NCBI GenBank assembly: GCA_946902985.2
Contig: OX336388.2
Location: forward strand, 1,703,915,978-1,703,979,977
DNA: 64,000 bases
Source: Meconema thalassinum
Lineage: Eukaryota; Arthropoda; Insecta; Orthoptera; Tettigoniidae
Direction: 5' to 3'
Below are positions 34,048 to 45,407 of the stretch, piece by piece (the stretch's first letter is position 1; each line of letters opens with the position of its first letter). A program made the position numbers and the translations under genes. Under the pieces are notes generated by a model. It was not told where the DNA came from and ran no database searches. It worked only from the letters and a program-made list of their open reading frames with translations.

Positions 34048-37000
34048 GTAAGACTCTTAATTGCACGCTACTGTTGGTCAGGAAACCTCAAAGTGCACGG
34101 TACTGTTGGTCAGGAAGACTCAAAGTGCATGGTACTGTTGGTCAGGAAGGCTCAAAGTAAACACTATTGTCGGTCAGGAAGACTCAAAGTGCACGGTACT
34201 GTTGGTCAGGAAGACCCAAAGTGCACGGTACTGTTGGTCAGGAAGACTCAAAGTACACGCTACTGTTGGTCAGGAAGACTCAAAATGCACGGTACTTTTG
34301 GTCAGGAAGACTCAAAATGCACGGTACTGTTGGTCAGGAAGACTCAAAATGCACGGTACTGTTGGTCAGGAAGACTCAAAGTGCACGGTACTGTTGGTCA
34401 GGAAAACTCAAAGTGCACGGTACTGTTGGTCAGGAAGACTCAAAGTGCACGGTACTGTTGGTCAGGAAGACTCAAAGTACACGGTACTGTTAGTCAGGAA
34501 GACTCAAAGTGCACGCTACTGTTGTTCAGGAAGACTCAAAGTACACGGTACTGTTGTTCAGGAAGACTCAAAGTGCACGGTACTGTTGTTGAGGAAGACT
34601 CAAAGTGCACGGTACTGTTGGTCAGGAAGACTCAAAGTGCACGCTACTGTTGTTCAGGAAGACTCAAAGTACACGGTACTCTTGTTCAGGAAGACACAAA
34701 GTGCACGGTACTGTTGTCCAGGAAGACTCAAAGTGCACGCTACTGTTGTTCAGGAAGACTCAAAGTACACGGTACTGTTGGTCAGGAAGACTCAAAGTGC
34801 ACGGTACTGTTGTTCAGGAAGACTCAAAGTGCACGCTACTGTTGTTCAGGAAGACTCAAAGTGCACGGTACTGTTGTTCAGGAAGACTCAAAGTGCACGC
34901 TACTGTTGTTCAGGAAGACTCAAAGTGCACGCTACTGTTGGTCAGGAGGACTCAAAGTGCACGGTACTGTTGTTCAGGAAGACTCAAAGTGCACGGTACT
35001 GTTGTTCAGGAAGACTCAAAGTGCACGCTACTGTTGTTCAGGAAGACTCAAAGTGCACGCTACTTTTTTTCAGGAAGACTCAAAGTACACGGTACTGTTG
35101 GTCAGGAAGACTCAAAATGCACGGTACTGTTGGTCAGGAAGACTCAAAGTGCACGCTACTGTTGGTCAGGAAGACTCAAAGTACACGCTACTGTTGGTCA
35201 GGAAGACTCAAAGTGCACGGTATTGTTGGTCAGGATGACTCAAAGTGCACGAACCTGTTGGTCAGGAAGACTCAAAGTGCACGCTACTGTTGGTCAGAAA
35301 GACTCAAAGTGCACGGTACTGTTCGTCAGGAAGACTCAAAGTGGTCGGTACTGTTGGCCAGGAAGACTCAAAGTGCACGCTACTGTTGTTCAGGAAGACT
35401 CAAAGTGCACGCTAATGTTGGTCAGGAAGACTCAAAGTGCACGGTACTGTTCGTCAGGAAGACTCAAAGTGCACGGTACTGTTGGCCAGGAAGACTCAAA
35501 GTGCACGCTACTGTTGGTCAGGAAGACTCAGAGTACACGGTACTGTTGGTCAGGAAGACTCAAAGTGCACGGTACTGTTGACCAGGAAGACTCAATGTAC
35601 ACGCTACTGTTGGTCAGGAAGACTCAAAGTACACGCTACTGTTGGTCAGGAAGACTCAAAGTGCACGCTACTGTTGTTCAGGAAGACTCAAAGTACACGG
35701 TACTGTTTGTCAGGAAGACTCAAAGTGCACGCTTCTGTTGGCCAGGAATACTCGATGTGCACGCTACTGTTGGTCAGGAAGACTCAAAGTACACGCTGCT
35801 GTTGGTCAGGATGACTCAATGTGCACGATACTGTGGGTCAGGAAGACCCAAAATGCTCGGTACTGTTGGTCAGGAAGACTCAAAGTGCACGCTATTGCTG
35901 GTCAGTAAGACTCTTAATTGCACGCTACTGTTGGTCAGGAAACCTCAAAGTGCACGGTACTGTTGGTCAGGAAGACTCAAAGTGCATGGTACTGTTGGTC
36001 AGGAAGGCTCAAAGTAAACACTATTGTCGGTCAGGAAGACTCAAAGTGCACGGTACTGTTGGTCAGGAAGACCCAAAGTGCACGGTACTGTTGGTCAGGA
36101 AGACTCAAAGTACACGCTACTGTTGGTCAGGAAGACTCAAAATGCACGGTACTTTTGGTCAGGAAGACTCAAAATGCACGGTACTGTTGGTCAGGAAGAC
36201 TCAAAATGCACGGTACTGTTGGTCAGGAAGACTCAAAGTGCACGGTACTGTTGGTCAGGAAAACTCAAAGTGCACGGTACTGTTGGTCAGGAAGACTCAA
36301 AGTGCACGGTACTGTTGGTCAGGAAGACTCAAAGTACACGGTACTGTTAGTCAGGAAGACTCAAAGTGCACGCTACTGTTGTTCAGGAAGACTCAAAGTA
36401 CACGGTACTGTTGTTCAGGAAGACTCAAAGTGCACGGTACTGTTGTTGAGGAAGACTCAAAGTGCACGGTACTGTTGGTCAGGAAGACTCAAAGTGCACG
36501 CTACTGTTGTTCAGGAAGACTCAAAGTACACGGTACTCTTGTTCAGGAAGACACAAAGTGCACGGTACTGTTGTCCAGGAAGACTCAAAGTGCACGCTAC
36601 TGTTGTTCAGGAAGACTCAAAGTACACGGTACTGTTGGTCAGGAAGACTCAAAGTGCACGGTACTGTTGTTCAGGAAGACTCAAAGTGCACGCTACTGTT
36701 GTTCAGGAAGACTCAAAGTGCACGGTACTGTTGTTCAGGAAGACTCAAAGTGCACGCTACTGTTGTTCAGGAAGACTCAAAGTGCACGCTACTGTTGGTC
36801 AGGAGGACTCAAAGTGCACGGTACTGTTGTTCAGGAAGACTCAAAGTGCACGGTACTGTTGTTCAGGAAGACTCAAAGTGCACGCTACTGTTGTTCAGGA
36901 AGACTCAAAGTGCACGCTACTTTTTTTCAGGAAGACTCAAAGTACACGGTACTGTTGGTCAGGAAGACTCAAAATGCACGGTACTGTTGGTCAGGAAGAC

Positions 37001-37065
37001 TCAAAGTGCACGCTACTGTTGGTCAGGAAGACTCAAAGTACACGCTACTGTTGGTCAGGAAGACT
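33352..37065. repeat. 1,857-bp tandem duplication (33,352-35,208 / 35,209-37,065)
   Basis: Private variants occur in both copies and not elsewhere: CAGAAAGAC (33,439 and 35,296), CAAAGTAAACAC (near 34,155 and 36,012), GACCCAAAGTG (near 34,212 and 36,069) and TACTCTTGTTC (near 34,678 and 36,535). The junction is in the monomer at 35,201, which starts GGAAG like one parent and reads GGTATTG like the other. Confidence 0.9.
34048..35904. repeat. HOR unit 11, 1,857-bp form
   Basis: This unit is 58 monomers long, one of 33 bp. It carries the T7 monomer (35064-35070) but neither the 31-bp nor the AATAAA monomer. At about 35,209 the sequence jumps back to the material that follows 33,352. It owes its existence to the 1,857-bp tandem duplication. 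Confidence 0.9.
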
Positions 37066-40000
37066 CAAAGTGCACGCTACTGTGGGTCAGGAAGACTCAA
37101 AGTGCACGGTACTTTTCTTCAAGAAGACTCAAAGTGCACGCTACTGTTGTTCAGGAAGACTCAAAGTGCACTATACTGTTGTTCAGGAAGACTCAAAGTA
37201 CACGGTACTGTTGGTCAGGAAGACTCAAAGTGCACGGTACTGTTGTTCCGGAAGACTCAAACTGCACGCTACTGTTGGTCAGGAAGATTCAAAGTGCACG
37301 GTACTGTTGTTCAGGAAGACTCAAAGTACACGGTACTGTTGGTCAGGAAGACTCAAAGTGCACGCTACTGTTGGTCAGGAAGACTCAAAGTACACGGTAC
37401 TGTTGGTCAGGAAGACGCAAAATGCACGCTACTTTTGGTCAGGAAGACTCAATGTGCACGGTACTGTTGGTCAGGAAGACTCAAAGTGCACGGTACTGTT
37501 GGTCAGGAAGACTCAAAGTGCACGGTACTGTTGGTCAGGAAGACTCAAAGTACACGGTACTGTTGGTCAGGAAGACTCAAAGTGCACGCTACTGTTGTTC
37601 AGGAAGATTCAAAGTACACGGTACTGTTGTTCAGGAAGACTCAAAGTGCACGGTACTGTTGTTCAGGAAGACTCAAAGTACACGCTACTGTTGGTCAGGA
37701 AGACTCAAAATGCACGGTACTGTTGGTCAGGAAGACTCAAAATGCACGGTACTGTTGGTCAAGAAGACTCAAAGTGCACGGTACTGTTGGTCAGGAAGAC
37801 TCAAAGTGCACGGTACTGTTGGTCAGGAAGACTCAAAGTGGACGGTACTGTTGGTCAGGAAGACTCAAAGTACACGGTACTGTTGGTCAGGAAAACTCAA
37901 ATTGCACGCTACTGTTGTTCAGGAAGATTCAAATACACTGTACTGTTGTTCAGGAAGACTCAACGTGCACGGTACTGTTGTTGAGGAGGACTCAAAGTGC
38001 ACGGTACTGTTGGTCAGGAAGACTCAAAGTGCACGGTACTGTTTTTCAGGAAGACTCAAAGTACACGCTACTGTTGGTCAGGAAGACTCAAAGTACACGC
38101 TACTGTTGGTCAGGAAGACTCAAAAAGCACGCTACTGTTGGTCAGGAAGACTCAAAGTGCACGGTACTGTTGGTCAGGAAGACTCAAAGTGCACGCTAGT
38201 GTTGGTCAGGAAGACTCAAAGTGCACGGTACTGTTGGTCAGGAAGGCTAAAAGTGCACGGTACTGTTGGTCAGGAAGACTCAAAGTACACGCTACTGTTG
38301 GTCAGGATGACTCAAAGTGCACGCTACTGTGGGTCAGGAAGACTCAACGTGCACGGTACTTTTCTTCAGGAAGACTCAAAGTGCACGCTACTGTTGTTCA
38401 GGAAGACTCAAAGTGCACGCTACTGTTGTTCAGGAAGATTCAAAGTACACGGTACTGTTGGTCAGGAAGACTCAAAGTGCACGGTACTGTTGTTCAGGAA
38501 GACTCAAACTGCACGCTACTGTTGGTCAGGAAGACTCAAAGTGCACGGTACTGTTTTTCAGGAAGACTCAAAGTACACGGTACTGTTGGTCAGGAAGGCT
38601 CAAAGTGCACGCTACTGTTGGTTAGGAAGACTCAAAGTACACGGTACTGTTGGTCAGGAAGACGCAAAATGCACGCTACTGTTGGTCAGGAAGACTCAAA
38701 GTACACGGTACTGTTGGTCAGGAAGACTCAAAGTACACGGTACTGTTGGTCAGGAAGACACAATGTGCACGGTACTGTTGTTCAGGAAGACCCAAAGTGC
38801 ACGGTACTGTTGGTCAGGAAGACTCAAAGTGCACGCTACTGTTGGTCAGGAAGACTCAATATACACGCTACTGTTGGTCAGGTTGAATAAAAGTGCACGC
38901 TACTGTGGGCCAGGAAGACTCAAAATGCTCGGTACTGTTGGTCAGGAAGACTGAAAGTGCGCGGTACTGTTGGTCAGGAAGACTCAAAGTGCACGCTACT
39001 GTTGTTCAGGAAGACTCAAAGTGCACGCTACTGTTGTTCAGGAAGACTCATAGTACACGGAACTGTTGGTCAGGAAGACTCAGAGTGCACGGTACTGTTG
39101 TTCAGGAAGACTCAAAGTGCATGGTACTGTTGGTCAGGATGACTCAAAGTGCACGGTACTGTCGGTCAGGAAGGCTCAAAGTGCACGGTACTGTTGGTCA
39201 GGATGACTCAAAGTGCACGGTACTGTTGGTCAGGATGACTCAAAATGCACGGTACTGTTGGTCAGGAAGACTCAAAGTGCACGCTACTGTTGGCCAGGAT
39301 GACTCAACGTGCACGGTACTGTTGGTCAGGAAGACTCAAAGTAGACGCTACTGTTGGCCAGGATGACTCAAAGTGCACGGTACTGTTGGTCAGGAAGACT
39401 CAAAGTGCACGGTACTGTTGGTCAGGAAGACTCAAAGTGCACGCCACTGTTGGTCAGGAAGACTCAAAGTGTACGGTACTGTTGGTCAGGAAGACTCAAA
39501 GTACACGCTACTGTTGGTCAGGATGACTCAAAGTGCACGGTACTGTTGGTCAGGATGACTCAAAGTGCACGAACCTGTTGGTCAGGAAGACTCAAAGTGC
39601 ACGCTACTGTTGGTCAGGAAGACTCAAAGTGCACGGTACTGTTCGTCAGGAAGACTCAAAGTGGACGGTACTGTTGGCCAGGAAGACTCAAAGTGCACGC
39701 TACTGTTGTTCAGGAAGACTCAAAGTGCACGCTAATGTTGGTCAGGAAGACTCAAAGTGCACGGTACTGTTCGTCAGGAAGACTCAAAGTGCACGGTACT
39801 GTTGGCCAGGAAGACTCAAAGTGCACGCTACTGTTGGTCAGGAAGACTCAGAGTACACGGTACTGTTGGTCAGGAAGACTCAAAGTGCACGGTACTGTTG
39901 ACCAGGAAGACTCAATGTACACGCTACTGTTGGTCAGGAAGACTCAAAGTACACGCTGTTGTTGGTCAGGAAGACTCAAAGTGCACGCTACTGTTGTTCA

Positions 40001-40224
40001 GGAAGACTCAAAGTACACGGTACTGTTTGTCAGGAAGACTCAAAGTGCACGCTTCTGTTGGCCAGGAATACTCGATGTGCACGCTACTGTTGGTCAGGAA
40101 GACTCAAAGTACACGCTGCTGTTGGTCAGGATGACTCAATGTGCACGATACTGTGGGTCAGGAAGACCCAAAATGCTCGGTACTGTTGGACAGGAAGACT
40201 CAAAGTGCACGCTATTGCTGGTCA
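35905..40224. repeat. HOR unit 12, 4,320 bp
   Basis: Near-complete unit with T7 (36921-36927), 31-bp monomer (37922-37952) and AATAAA (38886-38891). It lacks one monomer relative to the reference between AATAAA and the next boundary. Private changes include GGGCCAGG near 38,909, GACTGAAAG near 38,952 and GTAGACGC near 39,343. From 37,058 it follows 30,849 onward at offset 6,209 (6,177 after the lost monomer). Confidence 0.9.
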
Positions 40225-41729
40225 GTAAGACTCTTAATTGCACGCTACTGTTGGTCAGGAAACCTCAAAGTGCACGGTACTGTTGGTCAGGAAGACTCAA
40301 AGTGCATGGTACTGTTGGTCAGGAAGGCTCAAAGTGCACACTATTGTCGGTCAGGAAGACTCAAAGTGCACGGTACTGTTGGTCAGGAAGACTCAAAGTG
40401 CACGGTACTGTTGGTCAGGAAGACTCAAAGTACACGCTACTGTTGGTCAGGAAGACTCAAAATGCACGGTACTGTTGGTCAGGAAGACTCAAAATGCACG
40501 GTACTGTTGGTCAGGAAGACTCAAAATGCACGGTACTGTTGGTCAGGAAGACTCAAAGTGCACGGTACTGTTGGTCAGGAAAACTCAAAGTGCACGGTAC
40601 TGTTGGTCAGGAAGACTCAAAGTGCACGGTACTGTTGGTCAGGAAGACTCAAAGTACACGGTACTGTTGGTCAGGAAGACTCAAAGTGCACGCTACTGTT
40701 GTTCAGGAAGACTCAAAGTACACGGTACTGTTGTTCAGGAAGACTCAAAGTGCACGGTACTGTTGTTGAGGAAGACTCAAAGTGCACGGTACTGTTGGTC
40801 AGGAAGACTCAAAGTGCACGGTACTGTTGTTCAGGAAGACTCAAAGTACAGGCTACTGTTGGTCAGGAAGACTCAAAGTACACGCTACTGTTGGTCAGGA
40901 AGACTCAAAATACACGCTACTGTTGGTCAGGATGACTCAAAGTGCACGCTACTGTGGGTCAGGAAGACTCAAAGTGCACGGTACTTTTCTTCAGGAAGAC
41001 TCAAAGTGCACGCTACTGTTGTTCAGGAAGACTCAAAGTGCACGCTACTGTTGTTCAGGAAGACTCAAAGTACACGGTACTGTTGCTCTGGAAGACTCAA
41101 AGTGCACGGTACTGTTGTTCAGGAAGACCCAAACTGCACGCTACTGTTGGTCAGGAAGACTCAAAGTGCACGGTACTGTTGTTCAGGAAGACTCAAAGTA
41201 CACGGTACTGTTGGTCAGGAAGACTCAAAGTGCACGCTACTGTTGGTCAGGAAGACTCAAAGTACACGGTATTGTTGGTCAGGAAGACGCAAAATGCACG
41301 CTACTGTTGGTCAGGAAGACTCAAAGTACACGGTACTGTTGGTCAGGAAGACTCAAAGTACACGGTACTGTTGGTCAGGAAGACTCAAAGTGCACGGTAC
41401 TGTTGTTCCGGAAGACTCAAACTGCACGCTACTGTTGGTCAGGAAGATTCAAAGTGCACGGTACTGTTGTTCAGGAAGACTCAAAGTACACGGTACTGTT
41501 GGTCAGGAAGACTCAAAGTGCACGCTACTGTTGGTCAGGAAGACTCAAAGTACACGGTACTGTTGGTCAGGAAGACGCAAAATGCACGCTACTTTTGGTC
41601 AGGAAGACTCAATGTGCACGGTACTGTTGGTCAGGAAGACTCAAAGTGCACGGTACTGTTGGTCAGGAAGACTCAAAGTGCACGGTACTGTTGGTCAGGA
41701 AGACTCAAAGTACACGGTACTGTTGGTCA

Positions 41730-41760
41730 GGAAGACTCAAGTGCACGCTACTGTTGTTCA
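41730..41760 (+). repeat. Second 31-bp monomer type, lineage-specific
   Basis: GGAAGACTCAAGTGC has lost one A of the CAAAG run. Copies occur only at 41730, 46625 and 50976, that is in HOR units 13, 14 and 15. The three units therefore descend from one ancestor that arose after the split from units 2-12. Confidence 0.93.
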
Positions 41761-42570
41761 GGAAGATTCAAAGTACACGGTACTGTTGTTCAGGAAGACT
41801 CAAAGTGCACGGTACTGTTGTTCAGGAAGACTCAAAGTACACGCTACTGTTGGTCAGGAAGACTCAAAATGCACGGTACTGTTGGTCAGGAAGACTCAAA
41901 ATGCACGGTACTGTTGGTCAAGAAGACTCAAAGTGCACGGTACGGTTGGTCAGGAAGACTCAAAGTGCACGGTACTGTTGGTCAGGAAGACTCAAAGTGG
42001 ACGGTACTGTTGGTCAGGAAGACTCAAAGTACACGGTACTGTTGGTCAGGAAGACTCAAATTGCACGCTACTGTTGTTCAGGAAGATTCAAATACACTGT
42101 ACTGTTGTTCAGGAAGACTCAACGTGCACGGTACTGTTGTTGAGGAAGACTCAAAGTGCACGGTACTGTTGGTCAGGAAGACTCAAAGTGCACGGTACTG
42201 TTGTTCAGGAAGACTCAAAGTACACGCTACTGTTGGTCAGGAAGACTCAAAGTACACGCTACTGTTGGTCAGGAAGACTCAAAAAGCACGCTACTGTTGG
42301 TCAGGAAGACTCAAAGTGCACGGTACTGTTGGTCAGGAAGACTCAAAGTGCACGCTAGTGTTGGTCAGGAAGACTCAAAGTGCACGGTACTGTTGGTCAG
42401 GAAGGCTCAAAGTGCACGGTACTGTTGGTCAGGAAGACTCAAAGTACACGCTACTGTTGGTCAGGATGACTCAAAGTGCACGCTACTGTGGGTCAGGAAG
42501 ACTCAACGTGCACGGTACTTTTCTTCAGGAAGACTCAAAGTGCACGCTACTGTTGTTCAGGAAGACTCAA

Positions 42571-44554
42571 AGTGCACGCTACTGTTGTTCAGGAAGATTC
42601 AAAGTACACGGTACTGTTGGTCAGGAAGACTCAAAGTGCACGGTACTGTTGTTCAGGAAGACTCAAACTGCACGCTACTGTTGGTCAGGAAGACTCAAAG
42701 TGCACGGTACTGTTTTTCAGGAAGACTCAAAGTACACGGTACTGTTGGTCAGGAAGGCTCAAAGTGCACGCTACTGTTGGTTAGGAAGACTCAAAGTACA
42801 CGGTACTGTTGGTCAGGAAGACGCAAAATGCACGCTACTGTTGGTCAGGAAGACTCAAAGTACACGGTAATGTTGGTCAGGAAGACTCAAAGTACACGGT
42901 ACTGTTGGTCAGGAAGACACAATGTGCACGGTACTGTTGTTCAGGAAGACCCAAAGTGCACGGTACTGTTGGTCAGGAAGACTCAAAGTGCACGCTACTG
43001 TTGGTCAGGAAGACTCAATATACACGCTACTGTTGGTCAGGTTGAATAAAAGTGCACGCTACTGTGGGTCAGGAAGACTCAAAATGCTCGGTACTGTTGG
43101 TCAGGAAGACTCAAAGTGCACGGTACTGTTGGTCAGGAAGACTCAAAGTGCACGGTACTGTTGGTCAGGAAGACTCAAAGTGCACGCTACTGTTGTTCAG
43201 GAAGACTCAAAGTGCACGCTACTGTTGTTCAGGAAGACTCATAGTACACGGAACTGTTGGTCAGGAAGACTCAAAGTGCACGGTACTGTTGTTCAGGAAG
43301 ACTCAAAGTGCATGGTACTGTTGGTCAGGATGACTCAAAGTGCACGGTACTGTTGGTCAGGAAGGCTCAAAGTGCATGGTACTGTTGGTCAGGATGACTC
43401 AAAGTGCACGGTACTGTTGGTCAGGATGACTCAAAATGCACGGTACTGTTGGTCAGGAAGACTCAAAGTGCACGCTACTGTTGGCCAGGATGACTCAACG
43501 TGCACGGTACTGTTGGTCAGGAAGACTCAAAGTGCACGCTACTGTTGGCCAGGATGACTCAAAGTGCACGCTACTGTTGTTCAGGAAGATTCAAAGTACA
43601 CGGTACTGTTGGTCAGGAAGACTCAAAGTGCACGGTACTGTTGTTCAGGAAGACTCAAACTGCACGCTACTGTTGGTCAGGAAGACTCAAAGTGCACGGT
43701 ACTTTTTTTCAGGAAGACTCAAAGTACACGGTACTGTTGGTCAGGAAGTCTCAAAGTGCACGCTACTGTTGGTTAGGAAGACTCAAAGTACACGGTACTG
43801 TTGGTCAGGAAGACGCAAAATGCACGCTACTGTTGGTCAGGAAGACTCAAAGTACACGGTACTGTTGGTCAGGAAGACTCAAAGTACACGGTACTGTTGG
43901 TCAGGAAGACACAATGTGCACGGTACTGTTGTTCAGGAAGACCCAAAGTGCACGGTACTGTTGGTCAGGAAGACTCAAAGTGCACGCTACTGTTGGTCAG
44001 GAAGACTCAATATACACGCTACTGTTGGTCAGGTTGAATAAAAGTGCACGCTACTGTGGGTCAGGAAGACTCAAAATGCTCGGTACTGTTGGTCAGGAAG
44101 ACTCAAAGTGCGCGGTACTGTTGGTCAGGAAGACTCAAAGTGCACGGTACTGTTGGTCAGGAAGACTCAAAGTGCACGCTACTGTTGTTCAGGAAGACTC
44201 AAAGTGCACGCTACTGTTGTTCAGGAAGACTCATAGTACACGGAACTGTTGGTCAGGAAGACTCAAAGTGCACGGTACTGTTGTTCAGGAAGACTCAAAG
44301 TGCATGGTACTGTTGGTCAGGATGACTCAAAGTGCACGGTACTGTTGGTCAGGAAGGCTCAAAGTGCACGGTACTGTTGGTCAGGATGACTCAAAGTGCA
44401 CGGTACTGTTGGTCAGGATGACTCAAAATGCACGGTACTGTTGGTCAGGAAGACTCAAAGTGCACGCTACTGTTGGCCAGGATGACTCAACGTGCACGGT
44501 ACTGTTGGTCAGGAAGACTCAAAGTGCACGCTACTGTTGGCCAGGATGACTCAA
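42571..44554. repeat. 992-bp tandem duplication (42,571-43,562 / 43,563-44,554)
   Basis: This is a duplication of 31 monomers, each copy with its own AATAAA monomer (43045, 44037). The junction monomer at 43,552 begins GGATGACTC and ends GCTACTGTTGTTCA, a chimera of the two parental monomers. A few later differences exist: TACTTTTTTTC near 43,703 against TACTGTTTTTC near 42,711; GGAAGTCTC near 43,745 against GGAAGGCTC; and GGTAATG near 42,867 only in the first copy. Confidence 0.88.
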
Positions 44555-45407
44555 AGTGCACGGTACTGTTGGTCAGGAAGACTCAAAGTGCACGGTACTG
44601 TTGGTCAGGAAGACTCAAAGTGCACGCCACTGTTGGTCAGGAAGACTCAAATTGTACGGTACTGTTGGTCAGGAAGACTCAAAGTACACGCTACTGTTGG
44701 TCAGGATGACTCAAAGTGCACGGTACTGTTGGTCAGGATGACTCAAAGTGCACGAACCTGTTGGTCAGGAAGACTCAAAGTGCACGCTACTGTTGGTCAG
44801 GAAGACTCAAAGTGCACGGTACTGTTCGTCAGGAAGACTCAAAGTGGACGGTACTGTTGGCCAGGAAGACTCAAAGTGCACGCTACTGTTGTTCAGGAAG
44901 ACTCAAAGTGCACGCTAATGTTGGTCAGGAAGACTCAAAGTGCACGGTACTGTTCGTCAGGAAGACTCAAAGTGCACGGTACTGTTGGCCAGGAAGACTC
45001 AAAGTGCACGCTACTGTTGGTCAGGAAGACTCAGAGTACACGGTACTGTTGGTCAGGAAGACTCAAAGTGCACGGTACTGTTGACCAGGAAGACTCAATG
45101 TACACGCTACTGTTGGTTAGGAAGACTCAAAGTACACGCTACTGTTGGTCAGGAAGACTCAAAGTGCACGCTACTGTTGTTCAGGAAGACTCAAAGTACA
45201 CGGTACTGTTTGTCAGGAAGACTCAAAGTGCACGCTTCTGTTGGCCAGGAATACTCGATGTGCACGCTACTGTTGGTCAGGAAGACTCAAAGTACACGCT
45301 GCTGTTGGTCAGGATGACTCAATGTGCACGATACTGTGGGTCAGGAAGACCCAAAATGCTCGGTACTGTTGGACAGGAAGACTCAAAGTGCACGCTATTG
45401 CTGGTCA

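Larger units (their letters stand above)
40225..45407. repeat. HOR unit 13, 5,183 bp with 992-bp duplication
   Basis: This unit has a private second 31-bp monomer (41730-41760, GACTCAAGTGC, one A lost) in addition to the usual one at 42081-42111. It has two AATAAA sites (43045, 44037) because of the 992-bp duplication. The part between boundary and 31-bp monomer is 1,856 bp instead of 2,017, and no T7 monomer lies there, so this lineage differs from units 2-12. Confidence 0.88.
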
